Shown: positions 37,291-45,410 of the stretch, in pieces
Layout of the letters: every line of letters begins with the position of its first letter
How positions within the stretch are numbered: the first letter of the stretch is position 1
NCBI RefSeq assembly: GCF_002954265.1
Contig: NZ_PPSL01000001.1
Location: forward strand, 930,001-994,000
Direction: 5' to 3'
DNA length: 64,000 nt
Source: Flavipsychrobacter stenotrophus
GTDB taxonomy: Bacteria > Bacteroidota > Bacteroidia > Chitinophagales > Chitinophagaceae
Notes under the pieces: model-generated
The model's input: only the letters and a program-made list of their open reading frames with translations
What the model was told of the DNA's origin: nothing
Database searches by the model: none
Program-made: the position numbers and the translations under genes

Positions 37291-39921
37291 TTATGTTTTT
37301 TTTAAAATTATTAGGAGTTTTCTTACATCGCTGACTTCGGGAACATTTAGGCGTTCAAATATTTTGAGTGCCTCTTGAAAAGAGTCCATAGATTGCTGAA
37401 CATCTCCAAGCTCCAAAAGTGATTTTCCTTCTACATCATAGGAACGGCCAATTTGATAGTCATCACCAATTTTTGCTGCCACATCTCTAGCATCCCGACT
37501 GTAGTTAATTGCTAGGCGGTAATTTTCAAATTCAATTTCTAAATACCCAAGGTTATTTAAAACAACAGCTTCGCCGTGCCTATCATGATATGTTCGAAAT
37601 AGATGTAACGATTTAAAGAAACCAGAAGATGCATTTTCAATATTTCCCAAACGTAAGTGCGAAAAAGCCATGTTATTCGTTGTGCTTCCAATGCCAACCC
37701 AATCTTCTAATTTTTCTCTAATTTTAAGAGCTTTTTCAAAAAATGAAAGAGCTATTTCGTACTTCTCCATCCGCCAATAAACAGCTCCAGTGTTATTCAA
37801 AGTGAATGCTTGACCGTACTCGTTTTCACAAAACTCATGTACCGCTATGGCTTTTGTCAATATATTGAGAGCATCTTCGTATAGCCCTAACCGTTCTAAT
37901 GTAAACCCATGACCATTTAACGTGTATGCGAGTCCGTCGTCATTGGAAATACCTCCCCAAATTACCTCTGCTTTTTCAAACAACTCTATTGCTTTATTAA
38001 AATTACCGGACTCATGATACGCAAATGCAAGTTCTGTAAGAGAGGAGGCCTTCATTTCTAAATCATTACTCGTTTCAGAGAAGTTAAACGCATTTGAATG
38101 GATTTCAATCACACGAAAACTGGAAATACTCCTTTTTAGATAGCCTGCCATCATTTGTGAAAGCTGCCAATATTTGATGTCCCACTTTCTCTTAAATGCA
38201 AATTGAAGTATCGCGAATAAATTGTCAATTTCATCCTCAAACCATGCTAATGCCAACTCTATACTAGGGTGATCTTCTCTATTATTTATATCGTCTCCAA
38301 GCTCAATTTTCACTCTAAATTGATTAGGATATAAAATATTATTAGCATTACGGAGAAGGTGCAAATAATAATCTATTAATTGTAAAATGGCTTTGTTTTC
38401 TCCATCGTTGTCACCTGTAGCTCTATATTTATTACGTGAAAACTCCCTTAATAAATCATGTAGTCGATATCGTTCAAGACTGGTTTCTACTACCAAAGAC
38501 TCTTCAACTAAATACTCTACTAATTCTTGCGCCGTTTCGATTGGCAAACATAACATAGCTGCACAGGCTCCAACTGTAAAATTCAAACCCGGATACACCC
38601 CCATCATTTGAAACATTTTTTGTTCGTTTTGCGAAAGTGAACCATAAGACAATTCAAAAACTTCATTAACGAGGGCAAAATGAGAACTTTGCAGACCAGC
38701 CAACTTAGCCGATCTTTTGTGCAATTCAATCTCGTTATTTATTATGTCTCTACTATGCCTGCGCCAACGTCCTGCGACAATATTCAACGCTAAAGGAAGA
38801 TAGCCGCATTGCCTTACAATATCGGATAATAGTCCAAATGCTTCTTTATGGGGAACATGTCCCCGAACTTTTTGAATAAGTTCAATTGAATCTTCTTCAT
38901 TTAGAACATCCAATTGTAAAGGGTATGAACCTACCAAGCCAGTCAATCTATTTCTACTTGTGACCAACACAAGCTTCCCTGGTGTTCCTGGCAAAATTGG
39001 TTCGACTTGCTTTTGTGTTTTTACGTTGTCAATCAAAATAATTGCTCGTTTGCCTGCTAACTCTGATTTCCATATAGCAGACTTCTCGCTAACATTTTTC
39101 GGGATACTGTGAATTGGCACACCAAGTGCAAACAACAATGAATCAAGAATTTGTTCGGAGGTTAAAGGCTCCTGCCCCTCTGTGTAACCGTAGCAATCAA
39201 TATAAAGTTGAGCATCTGGAAATTCGGGCGTAAGTGTATGTGCAAGATGAACAGCCAAGGCTGTTTTCCCTACTCCAGGCATACCATCAATAGAAGAGAT
39301 TACAACGGCAGGAGTTGGACTGTGAAAATTATCTTCGATAGCCTTTCTTAATTCAAGAATTTGTTCTTTTCTTCCAATGAAGTTTGGAATGGCCCTTGGT
39401 AGAGTATTCGGTCGTTTATTATTACTTTCTCTTTTTATAGAAAGTCCTGTAATTTCTGTTTTAAGGTCATCTAGTTTTCGTATGATTTCATCCTCAATAA
39501 AAAATTGCATCCCGATTTCTGGATGCTTAGCTAATAAATTTCTTAATTTTGTTTCTCCCCACCATTCCGCTTTAATATCTGAGAAATCAATTGAGTCAAA
39601 CCAATGTTTTTCTGCTGGAGTATGATCATGAGGTATACACAATATCCATTTTGATAATCTCTTTTGCAAACGAGCATTTCTAAATGATTGTTTTATCTGA
39701 TTTTTTTGAGATGAAGTCAAACTTGGTATAAAATATTTCATCTGGAATATTTCCAAATTACCAAGTTCATTAACAATAAAGCAGTCAATCCCATCATCAC
39801 CTCCTTTACCATTTATGCTAATAGCGTTAATTTCTCTAGCTAACAGTTGGCAGATAAGCAGTTCAAAGTTTTCTTGGGCTGATAGCTTAGGGCCTCGAAT
39901 TTTCGAAAAATCGCAATTCAC
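37291..39921 (-). CDS. STAND ATPase: PD-(D/E)XK nuclease-like, NB-ARC and TPR domains
   Basis: An 876-residue protein with three parts. Residues 1-130 look like an Mrr-type PD-(D/E)XK nuclease: GIDCF with Asp46, then EIFQMKYF with Glu58, Gln60 and Lys62. Residues about 180-500 form an NB-ARC ATPase: Walker A GMPGVGKT (213-220), Walker B AIILIDN, LVTSRNRLTGL, CGYLPLAL and an LHD motif at 487-489. The rest (about 580-870) is a row of tetratricopeptide repeats, the likely sensor. The NB-ARC resembles actinobacterial AfsR/SARP-type proteins more than typical Bacteroidota ones, suggesting transfer. The start is a GTG. It heads the operon with creatininase and SAM hydrolase. Such STAND nucleases commonly act in antiphage defence; function here is inferred. 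Confidence 0.85.
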   Translation of the reverse strand: MNCDFSKIRGPKLSAQENFELLICQLLAREINAISINGKGGDDGIDCFIVNELGNLEIFQMKYFIPSLTSSQKNQIKQSFRNARLQKRLSKWILCIPHDHTPAEKHWFDSIDFSDIKAEWWGETKLRNLLAKHPEIGMQFFIEDEIIRKLDDLKTEITGLSIKRESNNKRPNTLPRAIPNFIGRKEQILELRKAIEDNFHSPTPAVVISSIDGMPGVGKTALAVHLAHTLTPEFPDAQLYIDCYGYTEGQEPLTSEQILDSLLFALGVPIHSIPKNVSEKSAIWKSELAGKRAIILIDNVKTQKQVEPILPGTPGKLVLVTSRNRLTGLVGSYPLQLDVLNEEDSIELIQKVRGHVPHKEAFGLLSDIVRQCGYLPLALNIVAGRWRRHSRDIINNEIELHKRSAKLAGLQSSHFALVNEVFELSYGSLSQNEQKMFQMMGVYPGLNFTVGACAAMLCLPIETAQELVEYLVEESLVVETSLERYRLHDLLREFSRNKYRATGDNDGENKAILQLIDYYLHLLRNANNILYPNQFRVKIELGDDINNREDHPSIELALAWFEDEIDNLFAILQFAFKRKWDIKYWQLSQMMAGYLKRSISSFRVIEIHSNAFNFSETSNDLEMKASSLTELAFAYHESGNFNKAIELFEKAEVIWGGISNDDGLAYTLNGHGFTLERLGLYEDALNILTKAIAVHEFCENEYGQAFTLNNTGAVYWRMEKYEIALSFFEKALKIREKLEDWVGIGSTTNNMAFSHLRLGNIENASSGFFKSLHLFRTYHDRHGEAVVLNNLGYLEIEFENYRLAINYSRDARDVAAKIGDDYQIGRSYDVEGKSLLELGDVQQSMDSFQEALKIFERLNVPEVSDVRKLLIILKKT

Positions 39922-40003
39922 AAATAAATATTTGAAAATTTGAGCATAATAAAATGTAAATTATATGTAAAAATGTGGCTACTTTCTGTCACTATCATAT
40001 AGG

Positions 40004-40558
40004 TTAAGGGTCAATTTTTTTAGCCAGACCTTCGACGATCTCTGCTCCAGGTAAATACATAAGCGCATTACTTGGAATTGATAATTTAGATTTCTTCAAA
40101 CCACCTCCAATAATGATGCGTTCTGAGGTCATAACTAGAGGGTCAATAAAAACCTGCCAATCCTTAGGCAACCCAATGGGGGTAATACTACCATACTCCA
40201 TTTGTGTTTTTGATATAACAAGATCAAGTGATGCAACTGAAACTTGTCTAGCATTTAGTTTTTTACGTACTACGCCGGACATATCATATCTATATCCAAC
40301 AGGAACTAGGCATACTACTATGCTTGAGATGCCACCACGCTTACCCTCAACAATTAAACAATTAGCGCCATGCCTAGGGTCAACTCCGTATTTAGCGCAT
40401 AGTTCAGCGCCGCCAGAAAACTCAGGATCAATCTCAGCAACTAAAAAGTCTGATGCTTTTTGCGGTCCTGTCCAAGATTTAATGGCTTCTGTTAACGAAG
40501 CCGGTACTAAATCTGGTCTTTCAAGTACTGGCGAAAAATTTAACGATGTTCCTTGCAT
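40004..40558 (-). CDS. YbaK/EbsC-family aminoacyl-tRNA deacylase-like protein
   Basis: A 184-residue protein of the YbaK/ProX editing family, which removes wrongly attached amino acids from tRNA(Pro) or tRNA(Cys). The motifs KASDFLVAEIDPEFSGG, NCLIVEGKRGG and the LPKDWQVFIDPLVM ending fit the fold. The chosen ATG (MQGTSLNF) trims a poorly supported N-terminal extension of 17 residues. It lies 82 nt upstream of the STAND gene on the same strand. It may be a stand-alone gene or part of the same conflict cluster. Confidence 0.82.
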   Translation of the reverse strand: MQGTSLNFSPVLERPDLVPASLTEAIKSWTGPQKASDFLVAEIDPEFSGGAELCAKYGVDPRHGANCLIVEGKRGGISSIVVCLVPVGYRYDMSGVVRKKLNARQVSVASLDLVISKTQMEYGSITPIGLPKDWQVFIDPLVMTSERIIIGGGLKKSKLSIPSNALMYLPGAEIVEGLAKKIDP

Positions 40559-40669
40559 AAATAAATAATTAACAAATGGTGATGAAATTAGATAGTACAA
40601 TAGAAACACATTTTTGCAAACCTTTTTATGGCAAATAGAATTAAATATTATTAGCTACGAATCCGTTGG

Positions 40670-40963
40670 TTATTCTCCATGTGTTCGTAACGTTGAGTGC
40701 TGCGAAGTAGTACCTAGTTTTAATTTGCTAAGTAATTGGGACAAACGTTCAAGCGCAGGAATCAGCTCTTCATCTCTTAAATCAATTTTATCATTGCTAA
40801 CAAAATTTACGCAACTTTGAATATATATTCCTATCAGGGCTGGATTTTCTTTTGCATAATTATTTCCAAATTTTTCATCTAAGCTTTTTATGCATCTGGC
40901 TAAATAAAAATCGATTGTGTCTGAAACTATCTCTGTCTCAAGTCTCTTTTCCATAATAATCAT
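40670..40963 (-). CDS. Hypothetical protein
   Basis: A 97-residue acidic protein without signal peptide or membrane segment and no recognised family. It is predicted helical (ETEIVSDTIDFYLARCIKSLDEKF, LIPALERLSQLLSKLKL). An internal Met three codons in (MEKRLETEI) is an equally good start. It lies 111 nt upstream of the YbaK-type gene on the same strand, so it may be the first gene of the cluster. Confidence 0.55.
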   Translation of the reverse strand: MIIMEKRLETEIVSDTIDFYLARCIKSLDEKFGNNYAKENPALIGIYIQSCVNFVSNDKIDLRDEELIPALERLSQLLSKLKLGTTSQHSTLRTHGE

Positions 40964-41269
40964 TAATTATTTTTATTATCAAATATAAGTATTTTCATTA
41001 GAGAATAAAAAAAGAAATGCGTGAGTTTAGAATCTAATCGCTTATTTGGGATGTGGGCAAAATGCGGTTTATATTGAACAAACCCGTCGGATGGAACACT
41101 CATATTTGCTGCGAGAAAAACTTGACAAGAAAATGCTACTGTACTTTAATTTGTACGATTTGCAAGATTGCATGTCGCCACGGCGACATATGCCAATCCC
41201 CACTATGTGGCGATTTACATCTTATGGGGGAGGTATCCCCTTACCCCTCAGTTACATCGATTCATAATG
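40964..41269. other. Gene-free stretch with several short inverted repeats
   Basis: 306 nt between the defence-like cluster and the mobile element. It holds a hyphenated palindrome ATGTCGCC-AC-GGCGACAT at 41172-41189, a related arm ATGTGGCGA at about 41205, and a GGGGG/CCCC stem at 41226-41240. Short frames present here are Cys-rich and not supported. The palindrome could be a recombinase or regulator binding site. Confidence 0.35.
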
Positions 41270-42436
41270 CTAAATCCGCTTAACAGACACGCCACTAAAT
41301 GGCTGCGATACAGTGCCATCTATCATCAATTTCAAATACATCGCATAGCGCGGAAGGTTAACCAGATCATCCTGGGTGAAGGTAGGATAGAACTCTTTGG
41401 CGAGGTATTCAGCATCATTAGCCCCAATCCGAAATGAGATCATCGTTCCTACATTCCCGAATATCGCAGCCTGCACCCGTACATCCATCTGTTCAAGATA
41501 TTGGTGCGCTAAAAACAATGACAATCCATACTTTCTCGCCTCAGCCAAGATAGTGGCGAATGATAGCGTCACGAAGGAATGGCATTCATCAATATACATG
41601 TAAAACGGCCTGCGCTGTACTTCCGGCTGAGATGCCCTGTAGAGTGCTGCAAGCTGCATGGCGTTGATTAACATGGCACCAATGAGGGATGAAGCGTCTT
41701 CTCCAATCTGCCCCTTAGAGACATTAACTATGAGTATCTTTCCTTTGTCGAGCACCTGCGATAATCGGAAACCATTGGTTTTCTGACCGACTATCTTTCT
41801 AAGTGCATTACTGGTAACGAATAAGCCGGTCTTATTGAGAATCGGTGCAATTGCCTCTGTCCTCAATCTAAGCGTGTATTTATCAAACTCGTTATGCCAG
41901 AAGTTTAGGATGTGGTCTTCGTTAACATATCTCAATGCGTTTTTACGAAAATCGCCATCTGTCAGCAATGGCTGGATATCTAGAAGCGTAGCATCAGGGA
42001 CACAAAGGAGTGTCAGAAGCGTATATTTTAGTATGTATTCGAGTCGTGGCCCCCAGCTGTCTCCCCATATTTTGCGGAATGTGGAAATTAGCCCAGATGC
42101 TACGAGGTCCTGGTATTTTGGATGAACAGCTTTAAGTGGATTGAATGCGATTGGGCGTTCGAGGTCGGTTGCATTGAGATAGATAAGGTCATGCTTTCTG
42201 CTCTCCGGAATGTACCGCACCAGGTCGGCTGCGATGTCTCCATGCGGATCAATGATGCACAGACCGTTACCCCGGTCAATGTCGCTTATGGCCATGTTCT
42301 TAAGCAATGTGCTTTTGCCGGTGCCGCTCTTTCCTATGATGTACAAATGCTGTAGCCTGTCTTTGTCCCGTATGCCGAACAGCTGGTTTGTGTTCCGATA
42401 GTTTGTGGTCCCGATTGGGGTGACGTCGCTGTCCAT
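41270..42436 (-). CDS. HerA/TraD-like DNA-transfer ATPase
   Basis: A 388-residue ATPase of the HerA/VirB4/TraD group. Walker A is GKSGTGKST (residues 35-43), followed by CIIDPHGD with Asp63, then Walker B YMYIDECHSF and the segment FLAHQYLEQMD. These motifs and LFGIRDKDRLQHLYIIG match conjugative coupling-type ATPases seen on mobile elements. Unlike canonical coupling proteins it has no N-terminal membrane segments, so it may act in mobilisation of the element without a complete secretion system. No relaxase or VirB genes are in the window. A shared promoter-like motif lies 63 nt (36 nt edge to edge) before its start. Confidence 0.82.
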   Translation of the reverse strand: MDSDVTPIGTTNYRNTNQLFGIRDKDRLQHLYIIGKSGTGKSTLLKNMAISDIDRGNGLCIIDPHGDIAADLVRYIPESRKHDLIYLNATDLERPIAFNPLKAVHPKYQDLVASGLISTFRKIWGDSWGPRLEYILKYTLLTLLCVPDATLLDIQPLLTDGDFRKNALRYVNEDHILNFWHNEFDKYTLRLRTEAIAPILNKTGLFVTSNALRKIVGQKTNGFRLSQVLDKGKILIVNVSKGQIGEDASSLIGAMLINAMQLAALYRASQPEVQRRPFYMYIDECHSFVTLSFATILAEARKYGLSLFLAHQYLEQMDVRVQAAIFGNVGTMISFRIGANDAEYLAKEFYPTFTQDDLVNLPRYAMYLKLMIDGTVSQPFSGVSVKRI

Positions 42437-42471
42437 ATTGATAGCATATAGCTTTAAAATGTGTCAGATAA

Positions 42472-42499
42472 GACAGGGGAAATATAGACAAGTGTATAC
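42472..42499 (-). promoter_or_regulatory. Element-specific 28-bp motif, copy upstream of the HerA/TraD-like gene
   Basis: Read on the minus strand: GTATACACTTGTCTATATTT then CCCCTGTC. The 5' end lies 63 nt before the start codon at 42436, the same distance as two other copies. The internal TATATTT resembles a Bacteroidota -7 box. Confidence 0.55.
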
Positions 42500-42671
42500 T
42501 CATCGTTTTCTAAATCGGCATTTACATTCTGGGTATATGAGATATTGTATTCCAATGAGAACAAGGGAGATGTTCTCCAAATGGTTTGTGGTTTAATTTC
42601 ACTCAACTGTGTTTGCTGGGCTGTTGTCGGATCAATAAAGTCGCTATTGTAACTATGTAGGTGCCGTTTTT

Positions 42672-44276
42672 TTAATCTGTATTCTTTAGAATATTTGATA
42701 ATCGCTTTATTTCTTCAGCATATTGTTGGCACTCAACAATATCATTCTCGCACCCACTTTTATTATCTTGTTCGTAATTCTGTCCCTTAGAGGGCACAGT
42801 AAGGGACAAACGAGGTAAAAAAAGTTCTTTAGCCTTAAAAATACTGGCTACTTCGATGGTTCGAAACCTCTTGCCATCAAATGTTATTCCTTTAGGGAAT
42901 TCGAACCACTGTAATTTTATCCGTTTCTCTAAGGATGCTTGCGACCAAACATAACTTGGGTTTTCTAAGTACTCTTCTGCAAATGCAAACGCTTCCTCTA
43001 AGTTTGTATCCCTTTCAGGAAGCCTAAGCAATTCGGAGGTTGTTGACGACAATTTCACCTCAATGTCTTCTAGTTGTCGGCGGAGGACTGTGTCATTGAT
43101 TATTCCTTTTACATTTTTGTCAATGAGCGTTGTCTGACGTTCCTCCAATTCTGAAATGTATGTTTTCAATTTAGCCGCAATTTTGTACTGCTCTTTCAAT
43201 GCACCATCCAATGCGTTAGAGAGACTTTTTTTAAATGTAGCCAGTTGGTTTCTGTCGAATACATATTGATCAAGAAAGGACAGATATTCACTTTCCATCC
43301 ATTCTTTTTGGTAGTTGGAATTTTCAACGCCGATAAAGCGGTAATAGGCGTATTTGCTATGTCTGCCCTGTGACCAGGCACCTGTTATTTTTTTGCCTGT
43401 AGGATGGAAGACAAAACGCCTGAGAGGAAAATCAGGATGTTCATTCCTGTAAATACCATTACTACGGTGCGAACGACGCTTTAGTATACGTTGCACTTGA
43501 TCAAACAACTGCTGCGAAATAAGTGCCTCAAAAGTACCTTTATGTCGTTCACCAAATTTTACAATCCATCCCGCATATACTGGGTTATTGATCAGCCTGT
43601 AGTAATGTGATTTAGTGAATTTTTTTCCAGTTTTGGTAGTAAGACCTTCTTTGAACAATAACTTACGAACGGCGTCAACTGCTATTTCGTCTCTACCGAT
43701 TTCTTCAAATATCTTCCTGATCAATGGCGCTTTTTCGTTCGGTAGAATCGTTGACTTCCCTGCCACCTTTTCGTTGGAATAACCATATGGGGCACCCCAA
43801 ACATACCTGCCTTCACGCATGGCGTCACGACTCCCGTTTATGCTGCGCTCGGTACGGACATCGTTATCAAACTGCGCAACATTGGCGATGATATTCTCCA
43901 TAAACCTCCCTGCGGGATTATCCTCAAAATATTCAGTAGTAGACTTAATTTCTATCTTATACTGTTTTAGAAGAAGCCTAATTTGTCTGTAATCATCAAT
44001 ATTTCGTGCAATGCGGTCAATTTTATAGGCGATGATAGCCGTAACGCCATTTTTCTTGTTTGCGCAGTAGCTAAGTAGTTTCTTCAATTCGGTCCTGTCT
44101 GCATTTTTTGCGCTCTCTCCTTGTTCGATAAATATTTCTGAAATCTGAAATCCATTTTTGATTGCGTAATCCTTGCAAATTCTTTCTTGGGTTGCCAGGC
44201 TCCCGCCTTCGTCAACCTGTTCCTTAGTTGATACCCGGCAGTATATCACAGCCTTTTTTAGGGATGGGTTTTCCAT
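42672..44276 (-). CDS. Large serine recombinase (integrase)
   Basis: A 534-residue recombinase that cuts and joins DNA through a catalytic serine. Residues about 8-150 are the resolvase catalytic domain with Ser16 in YCRVSTKEQ and the conserved arginines in KIDRIARN. Residues about 165-275 are the recombinase domain. Residues about 284-313 are where the zinc ribbon normally lies, but the stretch PLRRFVFHPTGKKITGAWSQG has lost every Cys ligand. A coiled segment follows (around 350-410). It is the probable integrase of the element. It overlaps the small upstream gene by 53 nt. Confidence 0.9.
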   Translation of the reverse strand: MENPSLKKAVIYCRVSTKEQVDEGGSLATQERICKDYAIKNGFQISEIFIEQGESAKNADRTELKKLLSYCANKKNGVTAIIAYKIDRIARNIDDYRQIRLLLKQYKIEIKSTTEYFEDNPAGRFMENIIANVAQFDNDVRTERSINGSRDAMREGRYVWGAPYGYSNEKVAGKSTILPNEKAPLIRKIFEEIGRDEIAVDAVRKLLFKEGLTTKTGKKFTKSHYYRLINNPVYAGWIVKFGERHKGTFEALISQQLFDQVQRILKRRSHRSNGIYRNEHPDFPLRRFVFHPTGKKITGAWSQGRHSKYAYYRFIGVENSNYQKEWMESEYLSFLDQYVFDRNQLATFKKSLSNALDGALKEQYKIAAKLKTYISELEERQTTLIDKNVKGIINDTVLRRQLEDIEVKLSSTTSELLRLPERDTNLEEAFAFAEEYLENPSYVWSQASLEKRIKLQWFEFPKGITFDGKRFRTIEVASIFKAKELFLPRLSLTVPSKGQNYEQDNKSGCENDIVECQQYAEEIKRLSNILKNTD

Positions 44277-44487
44277 TACATTTTAGTTCCATGAAAATGT
44301 CTACGAGAAGCTTTGCCAGATAATCTATCTGCATGTCTTCGGTGACCAATGGAGAATTACTTATAAAATCCAAAGAAGGGGAGCGTACATTGGCTTTGTT
44401 GCTACACAAAGGCTTCTGTAAACGCTCCCCTTCTTTGGGTTCGACTTTTGCACCAATGCCAGATAATCCTTTGTGTAGCTCACTCAT
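44224..44487 (-). CDS. Small protein upstream of and overlapping the recombinase gene
   Basis: An 87-residue protein starting at MSELHKGLSGIGAKVEPK. Its 3' end overlaps the recombinase gene by 53 nt in another frame, and the start sits exactly 63 nt after a shared element motif, which supports it. The C-terminal part (MQIDYLAKLLVDIFMELKCNG) is a conserved-looking helix; the middle is encoded by a long perfect inverted repeat. No family assigned. It may be a translational or excision helper of the recombinase. Confidence 0.6.
   Translation of the reverse strand: MSELHKGLSGIGAKVEPKEGERLQKPLCSNKANVRSPSLDFISNSPLVTEDMQIDYLAKLLVDIFMELKCNGKPIPKKGCDILPGIN
44371..44437. repeat. Long inverted repeat inside the small coding gene
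   Basis: Perfect 16-bp arms CAAAGAAGGGGAGCGT (44371-44386) and ACGCTCCCCTTCTTTG (44422-44437), with an inner CTTTGT/ACAAAG pair. The whole hairpin is 67 nt and falls within the reading frame of the small gene. Confidence 0.75.
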
Positions 44488-44522
44488 ACTACCATCTTTC
44501 CATTTTCCTGTTAAGCGGGTAA

Positions 44523-44550
44523 GACAGGAAAAATATAGACAAGTAAATAC
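44523..44550 (-). promoter_or_regulatory. Element-specific 28-bp motif, copy upstream of the recombinase unit
   Basis: Minus strand: GTATTTACTTGTCTATATTT then TTCCTGTC. The 5' end lies 63 nt before the start at 44487. Confidence 0.55.
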
Positions 44551-44652
44551 ACAAGTCGATGTTTTCGAGTTGAGATTTCCTTTAAGAGCATTTGTGTTTA
44601 CTATTGGTGTATGCCTATCTCTTGCCGGCAATTTGTTATAGCAGATTCCAAC

Positions 44653-44680
44653 ATATCCATAAGTGTATATTTTACCTGCC
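44653..44680 (+). promoter_or_regulatory. Element-specific 28-bp motif, copy upstream of the XRE gene
   Basis: Plus strand: ATATCCATAAGTGTATATTT then TACCTGCC. The 5' end lies 63 nt before the start at 44716. It diverges from the copy at 44523-44550. Confidence 0.5.
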
Positions 44681-44715
44681 TTATGGTCGCGTTCCGTAAT
44701 TGCTAACGTTTATAC

Positions 44716-44994
44716 ATGACTTCACGGATACCATCTTTGGGAGAACAGCTTCGCAAGCACCGTGCTCTTATGGGCTATTCCATCCGTGAAGCAGCAAAGG
44801 AAGCAAAGATTGCGCCAATACGGCTGTCACAATGGGAGCGTAATTTGAGAAAGCCAAGCATTGAGAATATATCAATTCTTGCAGTTGTGTATCGTGTCCT
44901 AATAGACGAGTTGTGCGTAGAACTTCGGCACAAGGCGGTGCAGAAACACCAAACCCATTTTGGTATACATACTGGCAGCGACAAGCCTCCCTAG
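44716..44994 (+). CDS. XRE-family helix-turn-helix regulator
   Basis: A 92-residue Cro/CI-type DNA-binding protein. The helix-turn-helix covers residues about 8-63: LGEQLRKHRALMGYSIREAAKEAKIAPIRLSQWERNLRKPSIENI. The last 25 residues are polar and unassigned. It diverges from the recombinase/small-gene unit. It is a candidate regulator of the 28-bp motif found before several element genes; this is inference from position. Confidence 0.88.
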   Translation: MTSRIPSLGEQLRKHRALMGYSIREAAKEAKIAPIRLSQWERNLRKPSIENISILAVVYRVLIDELCVELRHKAVQKHQTHFGIHTGSDKPP

Positions 44995-45156
44995 CTAATA
45001 CCTGTCCGAATTTTTACGGTTTTTTCTTGTACCTTCTTCCTGTATTCCCTCTTTACTGTATCGTCGCTCTTACGCTCGACTTATTTATTTAATAATAAAT
45101 AACGATAAGCGAACGATAGTAAGGGATGTGGAAAAGATAGCAAGTTATTAACAGAA

Positions 45157-45180
45157 ATATCCATTTATATATACATTCTA
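45157..45180 (+). promoter_or_regulatory. Partial match to the element-specific motif
   Basis: ATATCCATTTATATATACAT followed by TCTA, abutting the start codon at 45180. It matches the front of the motif but lacks the CCTG end, and its position differs from the other copies. Confidence 0.25.
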
Positions 45181-45410
45181 TGGCTACCACAAAAGAAACA
45201 AAGCTTGCCCGTGAGATTGCGGATGCGCTCGGTGACAATGATTCCCTCGCTGTGCATATAGGTTTCTGTGAAAAGTTTTCGGAAGCGTTCCTTAGAAAGA
45301 CACTGCAAAAGGTGCTCTCCATTCCTGAGGACCAGATACGAAAGACCCGTGGCGCATTATTCACTTACCTCGTCAACCAGAACTATGGCAAAGGCTCTTC
45401 TCGGGATTAG
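45180..45410 (+). CDS. Hypothetical element protein
   Basis: A 76-residue soluble protein of unknown family. It is predicted helical, with motifs ETKLAREIADALGDNDSLAVHIGFCEKFSEAFLRK. Its stop overlaps the next gene by 26 nt, showing translational coupling to the RuvC-like gene. Confidence 0.65.
   Translation: MATTKETKLAREIADALGDNDSLAVHIGFCEKFSEAFLRKTLQKVLSIPEDQIRKTRGALFTYLVNQNYGKGSSRD

Noticed and set aside
41046-41283. Short Cys-rich frames in the gap at 41 kb
   Set aside because: Two overlapping frames compete, neither has a family or a supporting promoter, and the region is full of hairpins.
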